Below are positions 1 through 8,423 of a stretch of 64,000 bases of DNA, piece by piece. Below the pieces are notes generated by a model. That model was not told the DNA's origin. It was given only the letters and a program-made list of their open reading frames with translations, and did no database searches. A program made the position numbers and the translations under genes. Where the stretch lies: the NCBI RefSeq assembly GCF_000635915.2, contig NZ_CP015614.1, forward strand, positions 851,501 through 915,500. The letters run 5' to 3'. How positions within the stretch are numbered: the stretch's first letter is position 1; every line of letters begins with the position of its first letter. Origin of the DNA: Brevundimonas naejangsanensis (GTDB taxonomy: Bacteria > Pseudomonadota > Alphaproteobacteria > Caulobacterales > Caulobacteraceae).

Positions 1-1631
1 GGCGTCGAGATGGAGCCGACCACGAACTCGGCCGCCGTCGGGCGATAGTCGCGCGGGGGCACGTCCGGCGACAGCAGGCCGGCGAAGAAGCTGTGCCGGT
101 CCCCCACCAGGGTGGCGACATTGGTCACGCCCTCGGCCTCGAGGAAGGTCAGCAGTTCGCGCCGCTCGGCCGGATAGCCGCACCAGTCGTCCGTGCCGTA
201 GAGGCCGTAGCTTGCAGACGGCCAATCGGCCTCGACGCCCTCGGGCAGGTTCTGCCAGTCGGTGCGCCGGTGCAGCATGCCGACCGAATTGCCCCACAGC
301 TTCCAGCGCGCGGTCGAGCCGGTCAGCCGCTCCTTCAGCCACGCCTTCTGGCGGGCGCCCAGCATGCTGCCGGGAGAGGCGTCGCGGCGTGGGTTGGGCA
401 GGGCCTGGCCGCCGAAACGGATCGTGTCGGGCGCGCCGCCGGGCAGGGCGCGGCCGGCGTCCAGAGCCTCGACCGCGTCCTGGGCCGCATACCAGGGGAA
501 GCCGCGCACGACGAAGGGGGCGGCGTCCGCCCGCTCGGCCGACGCCTGCGAGCGGAAGGAGCGGTTGTCGGTCAGGATCAGCTCGACATTGGCGCCCCAG
601 CGCAGGGCGCGGTTGATCAGCAGGCTGTTGATCGCCGCCTGATTGTCCGCCTGATGCGACAGGCCGTCGGCGTCGAAATCGGTCAGCGGCGCGTCCTTTA
701 CCGCCGGCGGCAGGAAGCGCCTCAACCCTTCAATGTCGCCGCGCACGCGGGCGGGGATGTATTCGAACCAGGCCTGGTTGGCCGCCGCCTTCAGGCTCTG
801 GGCCGGGCGCGAGCCGTCGTAGTTGATCTGGCTCTGCCAACAGCGGTTCGAGAACTCATGATTGTCCCAGACGCAGATGAAAGGCCACAGGGCGCGCGCG
901 TCCTGGATGTCGGGATCGGCCAGATAGGCCTGATAAACATGGCGATAGTCGGCCACGGTGGTGGGAACCTGGATGGTCCCGACGCGGTCGCCGGTCGGCA
1001 GGGGGCCGATCTCGCGCACCGCGCGCCCCTGCAGGGTCGGCTGGTCCTTGGGCGACCAGATCATCTCATAGATGAAGTCGCCCAGGTGCAGAACGAAGCG
1101 CAGCCGCTCGGCCTCGGGTTTGCCGGCGTCCTCGGCGATCATGCGCCGATAGGGCGTCGCGTAGCCCAGGTTGATGTTCTGGCAGCTGACGAAGGCGAAG
1201 CGGGCGGGCGCGATGTCGTCCTCGTTCGGGGCGGTGAAGGTGCGGCCCGTGCGGCTGGCCCCGCCGTCGGCGTCGATGAAGCGGTACCAGTAGGCTCGCC
1301 CCGGTTTCAGCCCGGCGACCAGCGCCCGGCAGGTCCAGTCGGCGGCGTCCAGCGGCGTGACCGAAGCCCGGGCGACCACGCGGCGGAAGCCCTCGTCCTC
1401 GGCCGCCTCGACGGTCAGGGCGCCGCCGTCCCGTCCCGCGACCGGCGGTCGGCGCGTCCACAGGATGACGCTGTCCGGCTGCGGATCGCCCGAGGCCACG
1501 CCCTGGGGGAAGCGCTCGGGCGCCGGACGCACAGCCCGCGATCCGGCGCGGACAGGACCGGCCAGGACCAGGGCGGCCCCGAAGGAGGCCGCGGCGGCGG
1601 CGAGCAATTCACGACGGTCGGCGGCAGGCAT
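1..1631 (-). CDS. phoD: PhoD-family alkaline phosphatase/phosphodiesterase (3' end outside window)
   Basis: Exported metallophosphatase that releases phosphate from phosphate esters outside the cytoplasm. The protein opens with a Tat-type leader (RRELLAAAA, then a hydrophobic run ending VRA). A PhoD N-terminal fibronectin-like domain follows (FPQGVASGDPQ, VILWTR), then the metallophosphatase core with HLGDFIYE, VWDNHEF and LVGDRHSFF. The frame is open for 543 codons to the window edge, so the C-terminus is missing. It starts 15 bp after the stop of the upstream trmB-like gene on the same strand, so the two are probably co-transcribed. The Shine-Dalgarno is weak, which also fits translation from the shared message. 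The family assignment is firm; the substrate is not known. Confidence 0.93.
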   Translation of the reverse strand, partial: MPAADRRELLAAAAASFGAALVLAGPVRAGSRAVRPAPERFPQGVASGDPQPDSVILWTRRPPVAGRDGGALTVEAAEDEGFRRVVARASVTPLDAADWTCRALVAGLKPGRAYWYRFIDADGGASRTGRTFTAPNEDDIAPARFAFVSCQNINLGYATPYRRMIAEDAGKPEAERLRFVLHLGDFIYEMIWSPKDQPTLQGRAVREIGPLPTGDRVGTIQVPTTVADYRHVYQAYLADPDIQDARALWPFICVWDNHEFSNRCWQSQINYDGSRPAQSLKAAANQAWFEYIPARVRGDIEGLRRFLPPAVKDAPLTDFDADGLSHQADNQAAINSLLINRALRWGANVELILTDNRSFRSQASAERADAAPFVVRGFPWYAAQDAVEALDAGRALPGGAPDTIRFGGQALPNPRRDASPGSMLGARQKAWLKERLTGSTARWKLWGNSVGMLHRRTDWQNLPEGVEADWPSASYGLYGTDDWCGYPAERRELLTFLEAEGVTNVATLVGDRHSFFAGLLSPDVPPRDYRPTAAEFVVGSIST

Positions 1632-1646
1632 TGTCAGGGAACCTGG

Positions 1647-2486
1647 TCATGAGTCCGCGCCGCTGCTGTCGGCGGTCATGCCCAGCAAGCGGCGCAGCCC
1701 CGGCGGATGAAGGCCGGCGATGGAGAGTTGAGGTGCGAATTTGGGTTCGGTGAGCGGCAGGGCGTGGAGACGAAGCTCGGCCGCCAAGGCGTAATGTTCG
1801 TGGACCGCCAGATAGATGCTGTCGCTCCACAGGGCGTTACGGACCTCAGACAGGTCGTGAGCGAGCAGGCAGAGGAGATGTTCGGAGGCGTCGCAGGCCA
1901 ATCGCAATGCAGCTCCCGGCCAGCGCGCCAGGACGCCTTCCGCCGTCCGCGAACGGATGACCTGATAGTCGCGGGCGCGGCTGTGCGCCTCGTCATAGAC
2001 AATGCCCATGACCGCGACGCCGCGCGCCGCCGCCCGGGCGAAGGCAGGCGCCAGACGCGCTTCGACTTGCGGGAAGCAATCGAACAGCACCGTCTCGGTC
2101 GCCGCATCGATCATGGCCTCGGCCTGGGTCCAGACCTGCTCCGGCGAGCGAAGCTGATAGTAGCGATCCTCGGGCTCGGGCGACTTGAGCCGGGCCAAGG
2201 CGTCAGCAGCGGCGTGGACCTGGTCGGTGAAACGCCCTCTCAGGGCGCTGATCAGCTGATCCGGAGCCACCGCCCGAAACGCGCGGGGCTCGCCGCCGTC
2301 ATCGATGACGGCGCCCTTCTGCACCAGCGTCGATAGCGCCTTGTAGGTATTGGCCTGCGCCTTACCGATGCCCTGAGCGATCCGATAGCCGGTCGACGGC
2401 CCGGCGCGCTGCAGCTCGCAATAGGCGAGCGCTTCGGTTTCGGTGAAGCCCAGGGGCATGAGGGTCTCTTCAGGCGACATGAACAT
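1647..2486 (-). CDS. TrmB-family transcriptional regulator
   Basis: Predicted DNA-binding regulator of 279 residues. Residues about 10-80 form a TrmB-type winged helix (LGFTETEALAYCELQ, then GPSTGYRIAQGIGKAQANTY and a wing). The rest resembles the phospholipase-D-like effector domain of TrmB proteins (EQVWTQAEAMIDAATETVLFD). The longest reading starts MFMSPEETLMPLGF. The internal ATG ten codons in has the better ribosome-binding site (GAAGAG), so the N-terminus is uncertain. It lies divergent to the peptidase operon across a 118-bp region with paired ACTAGT palindromes, and just upstream of phoD. By inference it controls the peptidase operon and itself. The ligand is unknown. Confidence 0.82.
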   Translation of the reverse strand: MFMSPEETLMPLGFTETEALAYCELQRAGPSTGYRIAQGIGKAQANTYKALSTLVQKGAVIDDGGEPRAFRAVAPDQLISALRGRFTDQVHAAADALARLKSPEPEDRYYQLRSPEQVWTQAEAMIDAATETVLFDCFPQVEARLAPAFARAAARGVAVMGIVYDEAHSRARDYQVIRSRTAEGVLARWPGAALRLACDASEHLLCLLAHDLSEVRNALWSDSIYLAVHEHYALAAELRLHALPLTEPKFAPQLSIAGLHPPGLRRLLGMTADSSGADS

Positions 2487-2567
2487 AAACCTAGTTGCGT
2501 TAGCTGCTATGGAAAGTGAAATCGGCGTAATGTCGCCGACACAATTTCATCATTACAGATTTCTCAT

Positions 2568-2604
2568 TTGACGACTAGTCGATGCTACTAGTCATTATCG
2601 TCGT
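2568..2604 (+). promoter_or_regulatory. Peptidase-operon promoter with two ACTAGT palindromes
   Basis: TTGACG (2568-2573) could be a -35 element and CATTAT (2593-2598) a -10 with 19-bp spacing. Between or overlapping them lie ACTAGT at 2574-2579 (inside the 10-bp palindrome CGACTAGTCG, 2572-2581) and ACTAGT at 2587-2592. Such a promoter would start transcription at or next to the ATG at 2605, and no Shine-Dalgarno is visible, so a leaderless message is plausible. The palindromes are the natural candidate operator for the divergent TrmB-like regulator. The promoter elements are inferred. Confidence 0.5.
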
Positions 2605-4410
2605 ATGAAGATTTCCGCTCTCCTCCTATCCGCCGCGGTCCTGGCGACCGCCGTCCCTGCGCTTGCGGAAGCGTCCCCGTCCGCCGAGGCCTTGCTGAAG
2701 CGCCATGCCGCCTGGCGCGGCGGCAGCGCCTTGGACGGCCTGACGGGGCTCAGCTTGTCTGGAACGGTGACCACCGCGGGCCTGCAGGGCGTAACGCGGG
2801 CTTGGCTCGCTGTCGGCCCGGATGACGTACGACGCTATCGGCAAGCGGATGAGCTGGGGCCGGTGCATGAAGAAACGGGCGCCGCCGAGCTCGGGGGCTG
2901 GAGCCGCACAATGAGCGGCCAGATCGAGACCCTGTCGCGCGAGCAGGCCGATGAGGCGTTGAACGCCGCCGCCCTGATGCTGGGCCGGCTGCCGCGCGGC
3001 GCGCGTCCCAGAGTAGGCGCGGCTGAAGATGTGGACGGGCGGGCCTGTGTGCCCGTAGCGGCTGATGCGGGGCGTCAGCTCTACGAGTTGCTCATCGATC
3101 GCATGGACGGCGCCCTGTGCGGCGTGCGCGTCAGTGCGCCGGGCGAGAGCCGAACCGTCCTCTATTCCGATTGGCGCTGGGTCGACGGCGTACGTATGCC
3201 CTTCCATCAGGCGGTGGACGACAGCGACGATAATAATGACGGCCACATTGCGATCGACAGATTGACGGTGAACCCGGCGCTGGACGACGCCGTCTTCGCC
3301 CGGCCTGCGGCTGTGCAGGTGGTCCGCTTCGATCCCGGCCGCACGGACAGCGGGTGGCTGGATTTCGAGTTGTTCTCGCAGCGCCGCCTTTTCATCCCCG
3401 TGACCATCCAGGGCCAGACGGTCGACGCCATGCTCGACAGCGGGGCGGAGGTCACCGTCGTCGACCGCGCCTTCGCCGAGAAGATCGGGCTGGTCGGTCA
3501 GGGCGGGGTCACCGCCATCGGCACCGGCGGCAGCGAGACAGTCTCTATCGCGCCCGGCTTTGACGTGCGTCTGGGCGGGGCGGAGTTGAAGGGCGTGACC
3601 GTGGCGGTCATGGACCTGTCGCCGATCACCCAGGCTCTGGGCCGCCCCGTCCCGGTTCTGCTGGGCAAGGAGATGATGAACCAGGCGATCACCGACATCG
3701 ACTTCGCCGCGCGGCGAATTCGTCTGGTGGCGCCCGACGCCTTCGCGCCGCCGCCGGGCACGATCGAACTGCCCTTGACGCCGGTCAACGGCCTGCGCGC
3801 CCTGCCTGTGGTCATCGAGGACGGCCCGACCGTCATGGCGATGTTCGACCTGGGCAACGGTACGCCGATCGCCCTGTTTCCGGGCTACGCCGCGCAGGCG
3901 CGGTTGACGGAGGGACGGCGGGTCTCGGCCGTCATGGCGGGCGGGGTTGGCGGCGCGGCGCCGGCGGTCCTGTTCAACCTGAACAGCCTCAGCATAGGCG
4001 GTCATGTGTTCGAGAGCGTGCCGGCGACCGTGCGCGGCGAAGGCGTGTGGGCGCGCGAAGACGCGGCGGCCAACGTCGGCATGCCGATCCTGTCGCGTTT
4101 TCGCCTGATGATCGACTTCGGCGGCGACCGGCTGTTCCTGCAGCCCGGGCCGGACATGGCCAGGCCGTTGGCGCGCGACCGCTCGGGCCTGAACACCATT
4201 GTGCGCGACGGCAAGCGCGTCGTCCGCTTCGTCGCGCCGGGCTCTCCGGCCGAGGCGGGCGGATGGAAGGCGGGCGACGTCATCGTCGACATCGACGGCG
4301 GCGGCATCGACCCCGAGAACCACTGGGGCGAGGCTGCGGCCGGGCGCACCGTGACCTTGACGCTGGAGGGCGGCGAGCGCCGCGCCCTGACCCTGGCCGA
4401 CTATTTCTGA
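2605..4410 (+). CDS. Exported retropepsin-like aspartyl protease with C-terminal PDZ domain
   Basis: Predicted periplasmic protease of 601 residues. A signal peptide (MKISALLLSAAVLATAVPALA) comes first. A domain of about 190 residues follows that resembles LolA-like lipoprotein-carrier folds. The retropepsin-like unit has the active-site motif MLDSGAE (Asp278). A second, degenerate half-site reads MFDLGNG (Asp415), with Leu where the family has Ser or Thr. A PDZ domain lies near residues 525-601 (VAPGSPAEAGGWKAGDVIVDI). It is the first gene of a four-gene peptidase operon; the next start is 48 bp downstream. No Shine-Dalgarno precedes the ATG, in keeping with a leaderless message. The substrate is unknown. 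Confidence 0.85.
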   Translation: MKISALLLSAAVLATAVPALAEASPSAEALLKRHAAWRGGSALDGLTGLSLSGTVTTAGLQGVTRAWLAVGPDDVRRYRQADELGPVHEETGAAELGGWSRTMSGQIETLSREQADEALNAAALMLGRLPRGARPRVGAAEDVDGRACVPVAADAGRQLYELLIDRMDGALCGVRVSAPGESRTVLYSDWRWVDGVRMPFHQAVDDSDDNNDGHIAIDRLTVNPALDDAVFARPAAVQVVRFDPGRTDSGWLDFELFSQRRLFIPVTIQGQTVDAMLDSGAEVTVVDRAFAEKIGLVGQGGVTAIGTGGSETVSIAPGFDVRLGGAELKGVTVAVMDLSPITQALGRPVPVLLGKEMMNQAITDIDFAARRIRLVAPDAFAPPPGTIELPLTPVNGLRALPVVIEDGPTVMAMFDLGNGTPIALFPGYAAQARLTEGRRVSAVMAGGVGGAAPAVLFNLNSLSIGGHVFESVPATVRGEGVWAREDAAANVGMPILSRFRLMIDFGGDRLFLQPGPDMARPLARDRSGLNTIVRDGKRVVRFVAPGSPAEAGGWKAGDVIVDIDGGGIDPENHWGEAAAGRTVTLTLEGGERRALTLADYF

Positions 4411-4458
4411 CGCTTCGGTGCCGCACCCGACAGAACCGGATCCAACCGGGAGGAAACC

Positions 4459-6534
4459 GTGAAGATGAACCTGCGCACCGTCCTTGCCGCCGCTTCGGCG
4501 CTCAGCCTGCTGGCCGCCTGCTCCAGCCCCGACGCGGGCCGGGCCGAGCGTAAGGCTCCCGTCTATGGGACCTTCGGCTTCGACGCCGCGGGCATGGATC
4601 GGGCGGTGCGGCCCGGCGACGACTTCTTCGCCTTCGCCAACGGCGGCTGGGTCAAGATGACCGAGATTCCAGCCGACCGCTCGGTGTGGAACACCTTCGG
4701 CGTCCTGGCCGAAAAGGCCGACGGCCGGGTGCTGGAGCTGATCACCCAGGCGCGGGCCGGCAAGGACAAGGACGCCGCAAAGGTGGCCGACTTCTACGCC
4801 AGCCTGATGGATGCGGCGGCAGCGGAGGCCAAGGGCGTCCAGCCGATCCAGGCCGAGCTGGCGCGCATCGCCGCCCTGAACGACCGCCGGGGCCTGTCGG
4901 CCTATCTGGGCGGGGTGATGCGGGCCGACGTCGATCCGCTGAACGCCACCAACTACTACACCGACCGGCCGCTGGGCCTGTGGGTGGCCCAGGACCTGGA
5001 CGAGCCCGAACGCTACGCCCCCTATCTGATGCAGGGCGGGCTGGGGATGCCGGACCGCGACTACTACCTGGACCCGGCCCCGCGCTTCGCCGATCTGCGC
5101 CGCCAGTATCAGGCCCATGTGGCCGCGACCCTGCGCCTGGCGGGCCTCGACAAGGCCGACGAGCGCGCCGCCCGCGTCATGGCGCTGGAGACCCGCATCG
5201 CCCGCAGCCACTGGAGCCAGCTGGACACCGGCGACGTGCAGAAGGCGAACAACACCTGGACCAAGGCCCAGTTCGCCCAGCGCGCGCCGGGCCTGGACTG
5301 GGACGCCTTCTTCGCCGCCGCTGGCCTGGCCCAGCCGCAGACGGTCAAGGTCTGGCAGACCGACGCGGTGACCGGCCTGTCGGCCCTGGCCGTCTCCGAA
5401 CCGATGGAGGCCTGGCGCGACTACCTGGCCTTCCACGCCGTGGACCGCGCCGCGCCCTGGCTGTCCAAGGCCTTCGTCGACCAGCATTTCGCCTTCCACG
5501 GCCAGGCCCTGTCGGGTACGCCGCAGCAGTCGCCGCGCTGGAAGAAGGCGGTGGCGGCCACCAACGGCGCGCTGGGCGACGCCGTGGGCCGCATGTACGT
5601 CGCCCGCTATTTCCCGCCCCAGGCCAAGGCCGAAGTCGAGGCCATGGTGACCAACATCAAGGCCGCCTTCGCCCGCCGCATCGAGGGGCTGGAGTGGATG
5701 TCGCCCGAAACCAAGGCCGAGGCCCAGGCCAAGCTGAAGTCCATGCGCGTCGGCGTCGGCTATCCTGACAAATGGCGCGACTATTCCAGCCTGACGGTGC
5801 GGGCCGACGACGCCTTCGGCAATCTCGAGCGGTCGAGCCTGCTCGAATACCGCCGCCAGCTGGCCAAGCTGGGCCAGCCGGTCGATCGCGGCGATTGGTT
5901 CATGGTCCCGCAGGAGGTGAACGCCCTGTTCGCCCCCTCGCAGAACTCCATCATCTTCCCGGCGGCCATCCTGGAGCCGACCTTCTTCGACCCGAACGCC
6001 GACCCGGCGGTCAACTACGGCGCCATCGGCGGGGTGATCGGCCATGAGATCACCCACGGCTTCGACAACCTGGGCTCTCAGTTCGACGCGCGCGGGCGGC
6101 TGCGCGACTGGTGGACGGCGTCGGATAAGGCGCGCTTCACCGCCGCCACCGACCTGCTGATCGCCCAGTACGACGCCTACAAGCCCTTCCCCGACGCCCA
6201 GGTGAACGGGCGGCTGACCCTGGGTGAGAACATCGCCGACGTGGCGGGCCTGTCGGCGGCCTACGACGCCTGGAAGCTGTCGCTGAAGGGCGCCGAGGCG
6301 CCGGTGCTGGACGGTTTCACCGGCGACCAGCGCTTCTTCCTGGGCTGGGCCCAGAACTACCGCAGCCGCTACCGTGACGCAGCCCTGCGCCGCCGTCTGC
6401 TGACCGACGTGCACGCGCCTGGCCCCTATCGCGCCGACGCCGCGCGCAATCTGGACGCCTGGTACGCCGCCTTTGACGTCCAGGCTGGCGAGGCGCTGTA
6501 CCTCGCGCCGGCCAAGCGCGTGCCGGTGTGGTGA
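4459..6534 (+). CDS. M13-family zinc metallopeptidase lipoprotein
   Basis: Neprilysin/PepO-type oligopeptidase of 691 residues, probably anchored to a membrane on the periplasmic side. The leader ends in the lipobox LLAAC (Cys21). The catalytic zinc motif is IGHEITHGFD (His529, Glu530, His533), with the third ligand in ENIADVAG (Glu590). The M13 C-terminal features NPSQFxxAF-like and RVxxW are represented by RRLLTDVHAPGPYRADAA and KRVPVW. It starts with GTG behind a strong GGGAGGAAA ribosome-binding site. It is the second gene of the peptidase operon and a paralogue of the fourth. The family likely degrades peptides of up to about 40 residues. Confidence 0.93.
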   Translation: MKMNLRTVLAAASALSLLAACSSPDAGRAERKAPVYGTFGFDAAGMDRAVRPGDDFFAFANGGWVKMTEIPADRSVWNTFGVLAEKADGRVLELITQARAGKDKDAAKVADFYASLMDAAAAEAKGVQPIQAELARIAALNDRRGLSAYLGGVMRADVDPLNATNYYTDRPLGLWVAQDLDEPERYAPYLMQGGLGMPDRDYYLDPAPRFADLRRQYQAHVAATLRLAGLDKADERAARVMALETRIARSHWSQLDTGDVQKANNTWTKAQFAQRAPGLDWDAFFAAAGLAQPQTVKVWQTDAVTGLSALAVSEPMEAWRDYLAFHAVDRAAPWLSKAFVDQHFAFHGQALSGTPQQSPRWKKAVAATNGALGDAVGRMYVARYFPPQAKAEVEAMVTNIKAAFARRIEGLEWMSPETKAEAQAKLKSMRVGVGYPDKWRDYSSLTVRADDAFGNLERSSLLEYRRQLAKLGQPVDRGDWFMVPQEVNALFAPSQNSIIFPAAILEPTFFDPNADPAVNYGAIGGVIGHEITHGFDNLGSQFDARGRLRDWWTASDKARFTAATDLLIAQYDAYKPFPDAQVNGRLTLGENIADVAGLSAAYDAWKLSLKGAEAPVLDGFTGDQRFFLGWAQNYRSRYRDAALRRRLLTDVHAPGPYRADAARNLDAWYAAFDVQAGEALYLAPAKRVPVW

Positions 6535-6570
6535 GCGGAAGCTGAAACGAGAAAGAGGGGGAGAGTACTC

Positions 6571-8388
6571 ATGATTGACGCAAGGCGCATGAACCGGCGC
6601 GGCGTGCTGGCGGCGGGCTCGGGCCTGGCGCTGGCGGCCGCCGCCGGCCCGGTCTGGGCGGGGGCGAAGGACGGGGACGCGCAGTTGGACGCCCTTTTGG
6701 ACGCCCAGCTTCAGGCCTGGCTGGACCGGGCTCCCGAACTGGTGACGGGCCTCGGCCTGGATGTCGGCGCGCGCGCGACCCAGCGCTTCAAGCTGGCCGA
6801 CCGATCGCAGGCCGCGGCCGTGGAGGGCCGTGACAAGGCGGCGGCCGACCTGGCCGCCGTGCGCGCGGTCGATCCGGCGTCCCTCTCCCCCGAGGCTCGC
6901 TTGAGCCGCGACATCGCCCTGTTCCAGCTGGAGTGCACGGCGGCCTATCGGGCCTTCCCCTTCCACAAGTCCGAAGGCTGGCGCGAAAGCCCCTACATCG
7001 TCAGCCAGATCGGCGGCGTCTATTCCATGACGCCGGACTTCCTGGACGCCCAGCATCCGGTGAAGACGGCCCAGGACGTCGACGCCGCCCTGTCGCGCAT
7101 GGCCGCCTTCGCCAAGGCCCTGGATCAGGACACCGAGCGGGCTGAGGCCAACGCCGCCGTTGGGATCGTGCCGCCCGACTTCCTGCTGGACGGCGCCTTG
7201 GCCCAGTTGAAGGCCCTGCGCGACGGCCAGGCTAAGGACAAGGCCATGATCCGCTCTCTCACGCGCCGCGCGCGCGAACAGGGGCTGGCCAATCCCGAGG
7301 CGGCGGCCGTCGCCCTGTTCGAGGGGCCGATCCGTCAGGCTCTGACGCGCCAGATCGCGGCCCTGGAGCGCCATCGCGCCCGCGCCGTCCACGACGCCGG
7401 GATCGGCACGCGCCTGCCGGACCCCGAGGCCTATTATGCGCTGAACCTGAAGACCTATACGACCACGGCCTATTCGGCGGACGAGATTCACCGCATCGGC
7501 CGCGATCAGGTGGCCGAGCTGACCGGCCGCCTCGACGGCCTGCTGAAGGCTCAGGGCTACACCAAGGGCACGGTGGGCGAGCGGGTCGCCGCCCTGAACC
7601 GCGAGCCGCGCTTCCTCTTCGCCAATACGGACGCCGGGCGCGCCGAGCTTCTGGCCTATCTGGAAACCGAGATGGCGCGGGTCCGGGCCCGCATGCCCGA
7701 AGTGTTCGCCACCGTACCGCGCGGCGGCTTTGAGATCCGCCGCATCCCCGTCGAGATCGAGGGCGGCGCGCCGGGCGGCTACGCCTCGGCGGGCAGCCTG
7801 GATGGGACGCGGCCGGGCATCTACTACATCAACCTGAAGGACACGGCGGACTGGCCGCGCTGGAGCCTGAGGACCCTCACCTATCACGAGGCGGCGCCCG
7901 GCCACCTGTTCCAGGGCGCCCTGGCGCGCGAGGCGGGGGATTTGCCGCTCTATCGCCGTCTGACCGGCTTCTCGGCCTATTCCGAGGGTTGGGGCCTCTA
8001 CGCCGAGCGGCTGGCCGACGAGATGGGCTTCTACGACGACGATCCCTTCGGCCGCATCGGCTATCTGCAGAGCTTCCTGTTCCGCGCCGCGCGCCTGGTG
8101 GTCGACACCGGCCTGCACGCCAAGGGCTGGAGCCGCGAGGAGGCGATCCGCTACATGACCGCCACGGCCGCCGAGCCCGAAAACCGCGCGGCGCGCGAGA
8201 TCGAACGTTACTGCGCCGCGCCTGGCCAGGCCTGCGCCTACAAGCTGGGCGAGATCGAGATCGCCCGCCTGCGGGCCGAGGCCGAGCGCCGTCGCGGCTT
8301 CTCGCTCAAGACCTTCCACGACCGCGTCGTGATGTCCGGACCGATGCCCATGACGGTGCTGGCGTCGCACCTCAACGCATCAACGTGA
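6571..8388 (+). CDS. DUF885-family protein, putative exported metallopeptidase
   Basis: 605-residue protein of the DUF885 family. A twin-arginine-like leader is present (MNRRGVLAAGSGLALAAAA, then GPVWA). The hallmark HEAAPGH motif lies at about residues 439-445 and suggests a zinc peptidase-like site. Further family sequences are FSAYSEGWGLYAERLADE and the C-terminal PGQACAYKLGE. The start has a long purine-rich ribosome-binding site (AGAGGGGGAGAG). It lies between the two M13 genes, 36 bp from each, so the operon encodes three unrelated metallopeptidase-like proteins plus an aspartyl protease. The enzymatic activity of DUF885 is inferred from the motif. Confidence 0.9.
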   Translation: MIDARRMNRRGVLAAGSGLALAAAAGPVWAGAKDGDAQLDALLDAQLQAWLDRAPELVTGLGLDVGARATQRFKLADRSQAAAVEGRDKAAADLAAVRAVDPASLSPEARLSRDIALFQLECTAAYRAFPFHKSEGWRESPYIVSQIGGVYSMTPDFLDAQHPVKTAQDVDAALSRMAAFAKALDQDTERAEANAAVGIVPPDFLLDGALAQLKALRDGQAKDKAMIRSLTRRAREQGLANPEAAAVALFEGPIRQALTRQIAALERHRARAVHDAGIGTRLPDPEAYYALNLKTYTTTAYSADEIHRIGRDQVAELTGRLDGLLKAQGYTKGTVGERVAALNREPRFLFANTDAGRAELLAYLETEMARVRARMPEVFATVPRGGFEIRRIPVEIEGGAPGGYASAGSLDGTRPGIYYINLKDTADWPRWSLRTLTYHEAAPGHLFQGALAREAGDLPLYRRLTGFSAYSEGWGLYAERLADEMGFYDDDPFGRIGYLQSFLFRAARLVVDTGLHAKGWSREEAIRYMTATAAEPENRAAREIERYCAAPGQACAYKLGEIEIARLRAEAERRRGFSLKTFHDRVVMSGPMPMTVLASHLNAST

Positions 8389-8423
8389 GCTGAAGAGCTC
8401 TACATTAGCAAAGGATCGACTTG

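Noticed and set aside
93-1652. Long plus-strand frame opposite phoD
   Set aside because: Antisense shadow of the phosphatase; low-complexity, no motifs.
2626-8370. Very long minus-strand reading frame opposite the peptidase operon
   Set aside because: It is antisense to genes with clear signal peptides and catalytic motifs; high-GC codon bias keeps the opposite frame open. No family sequence in it.
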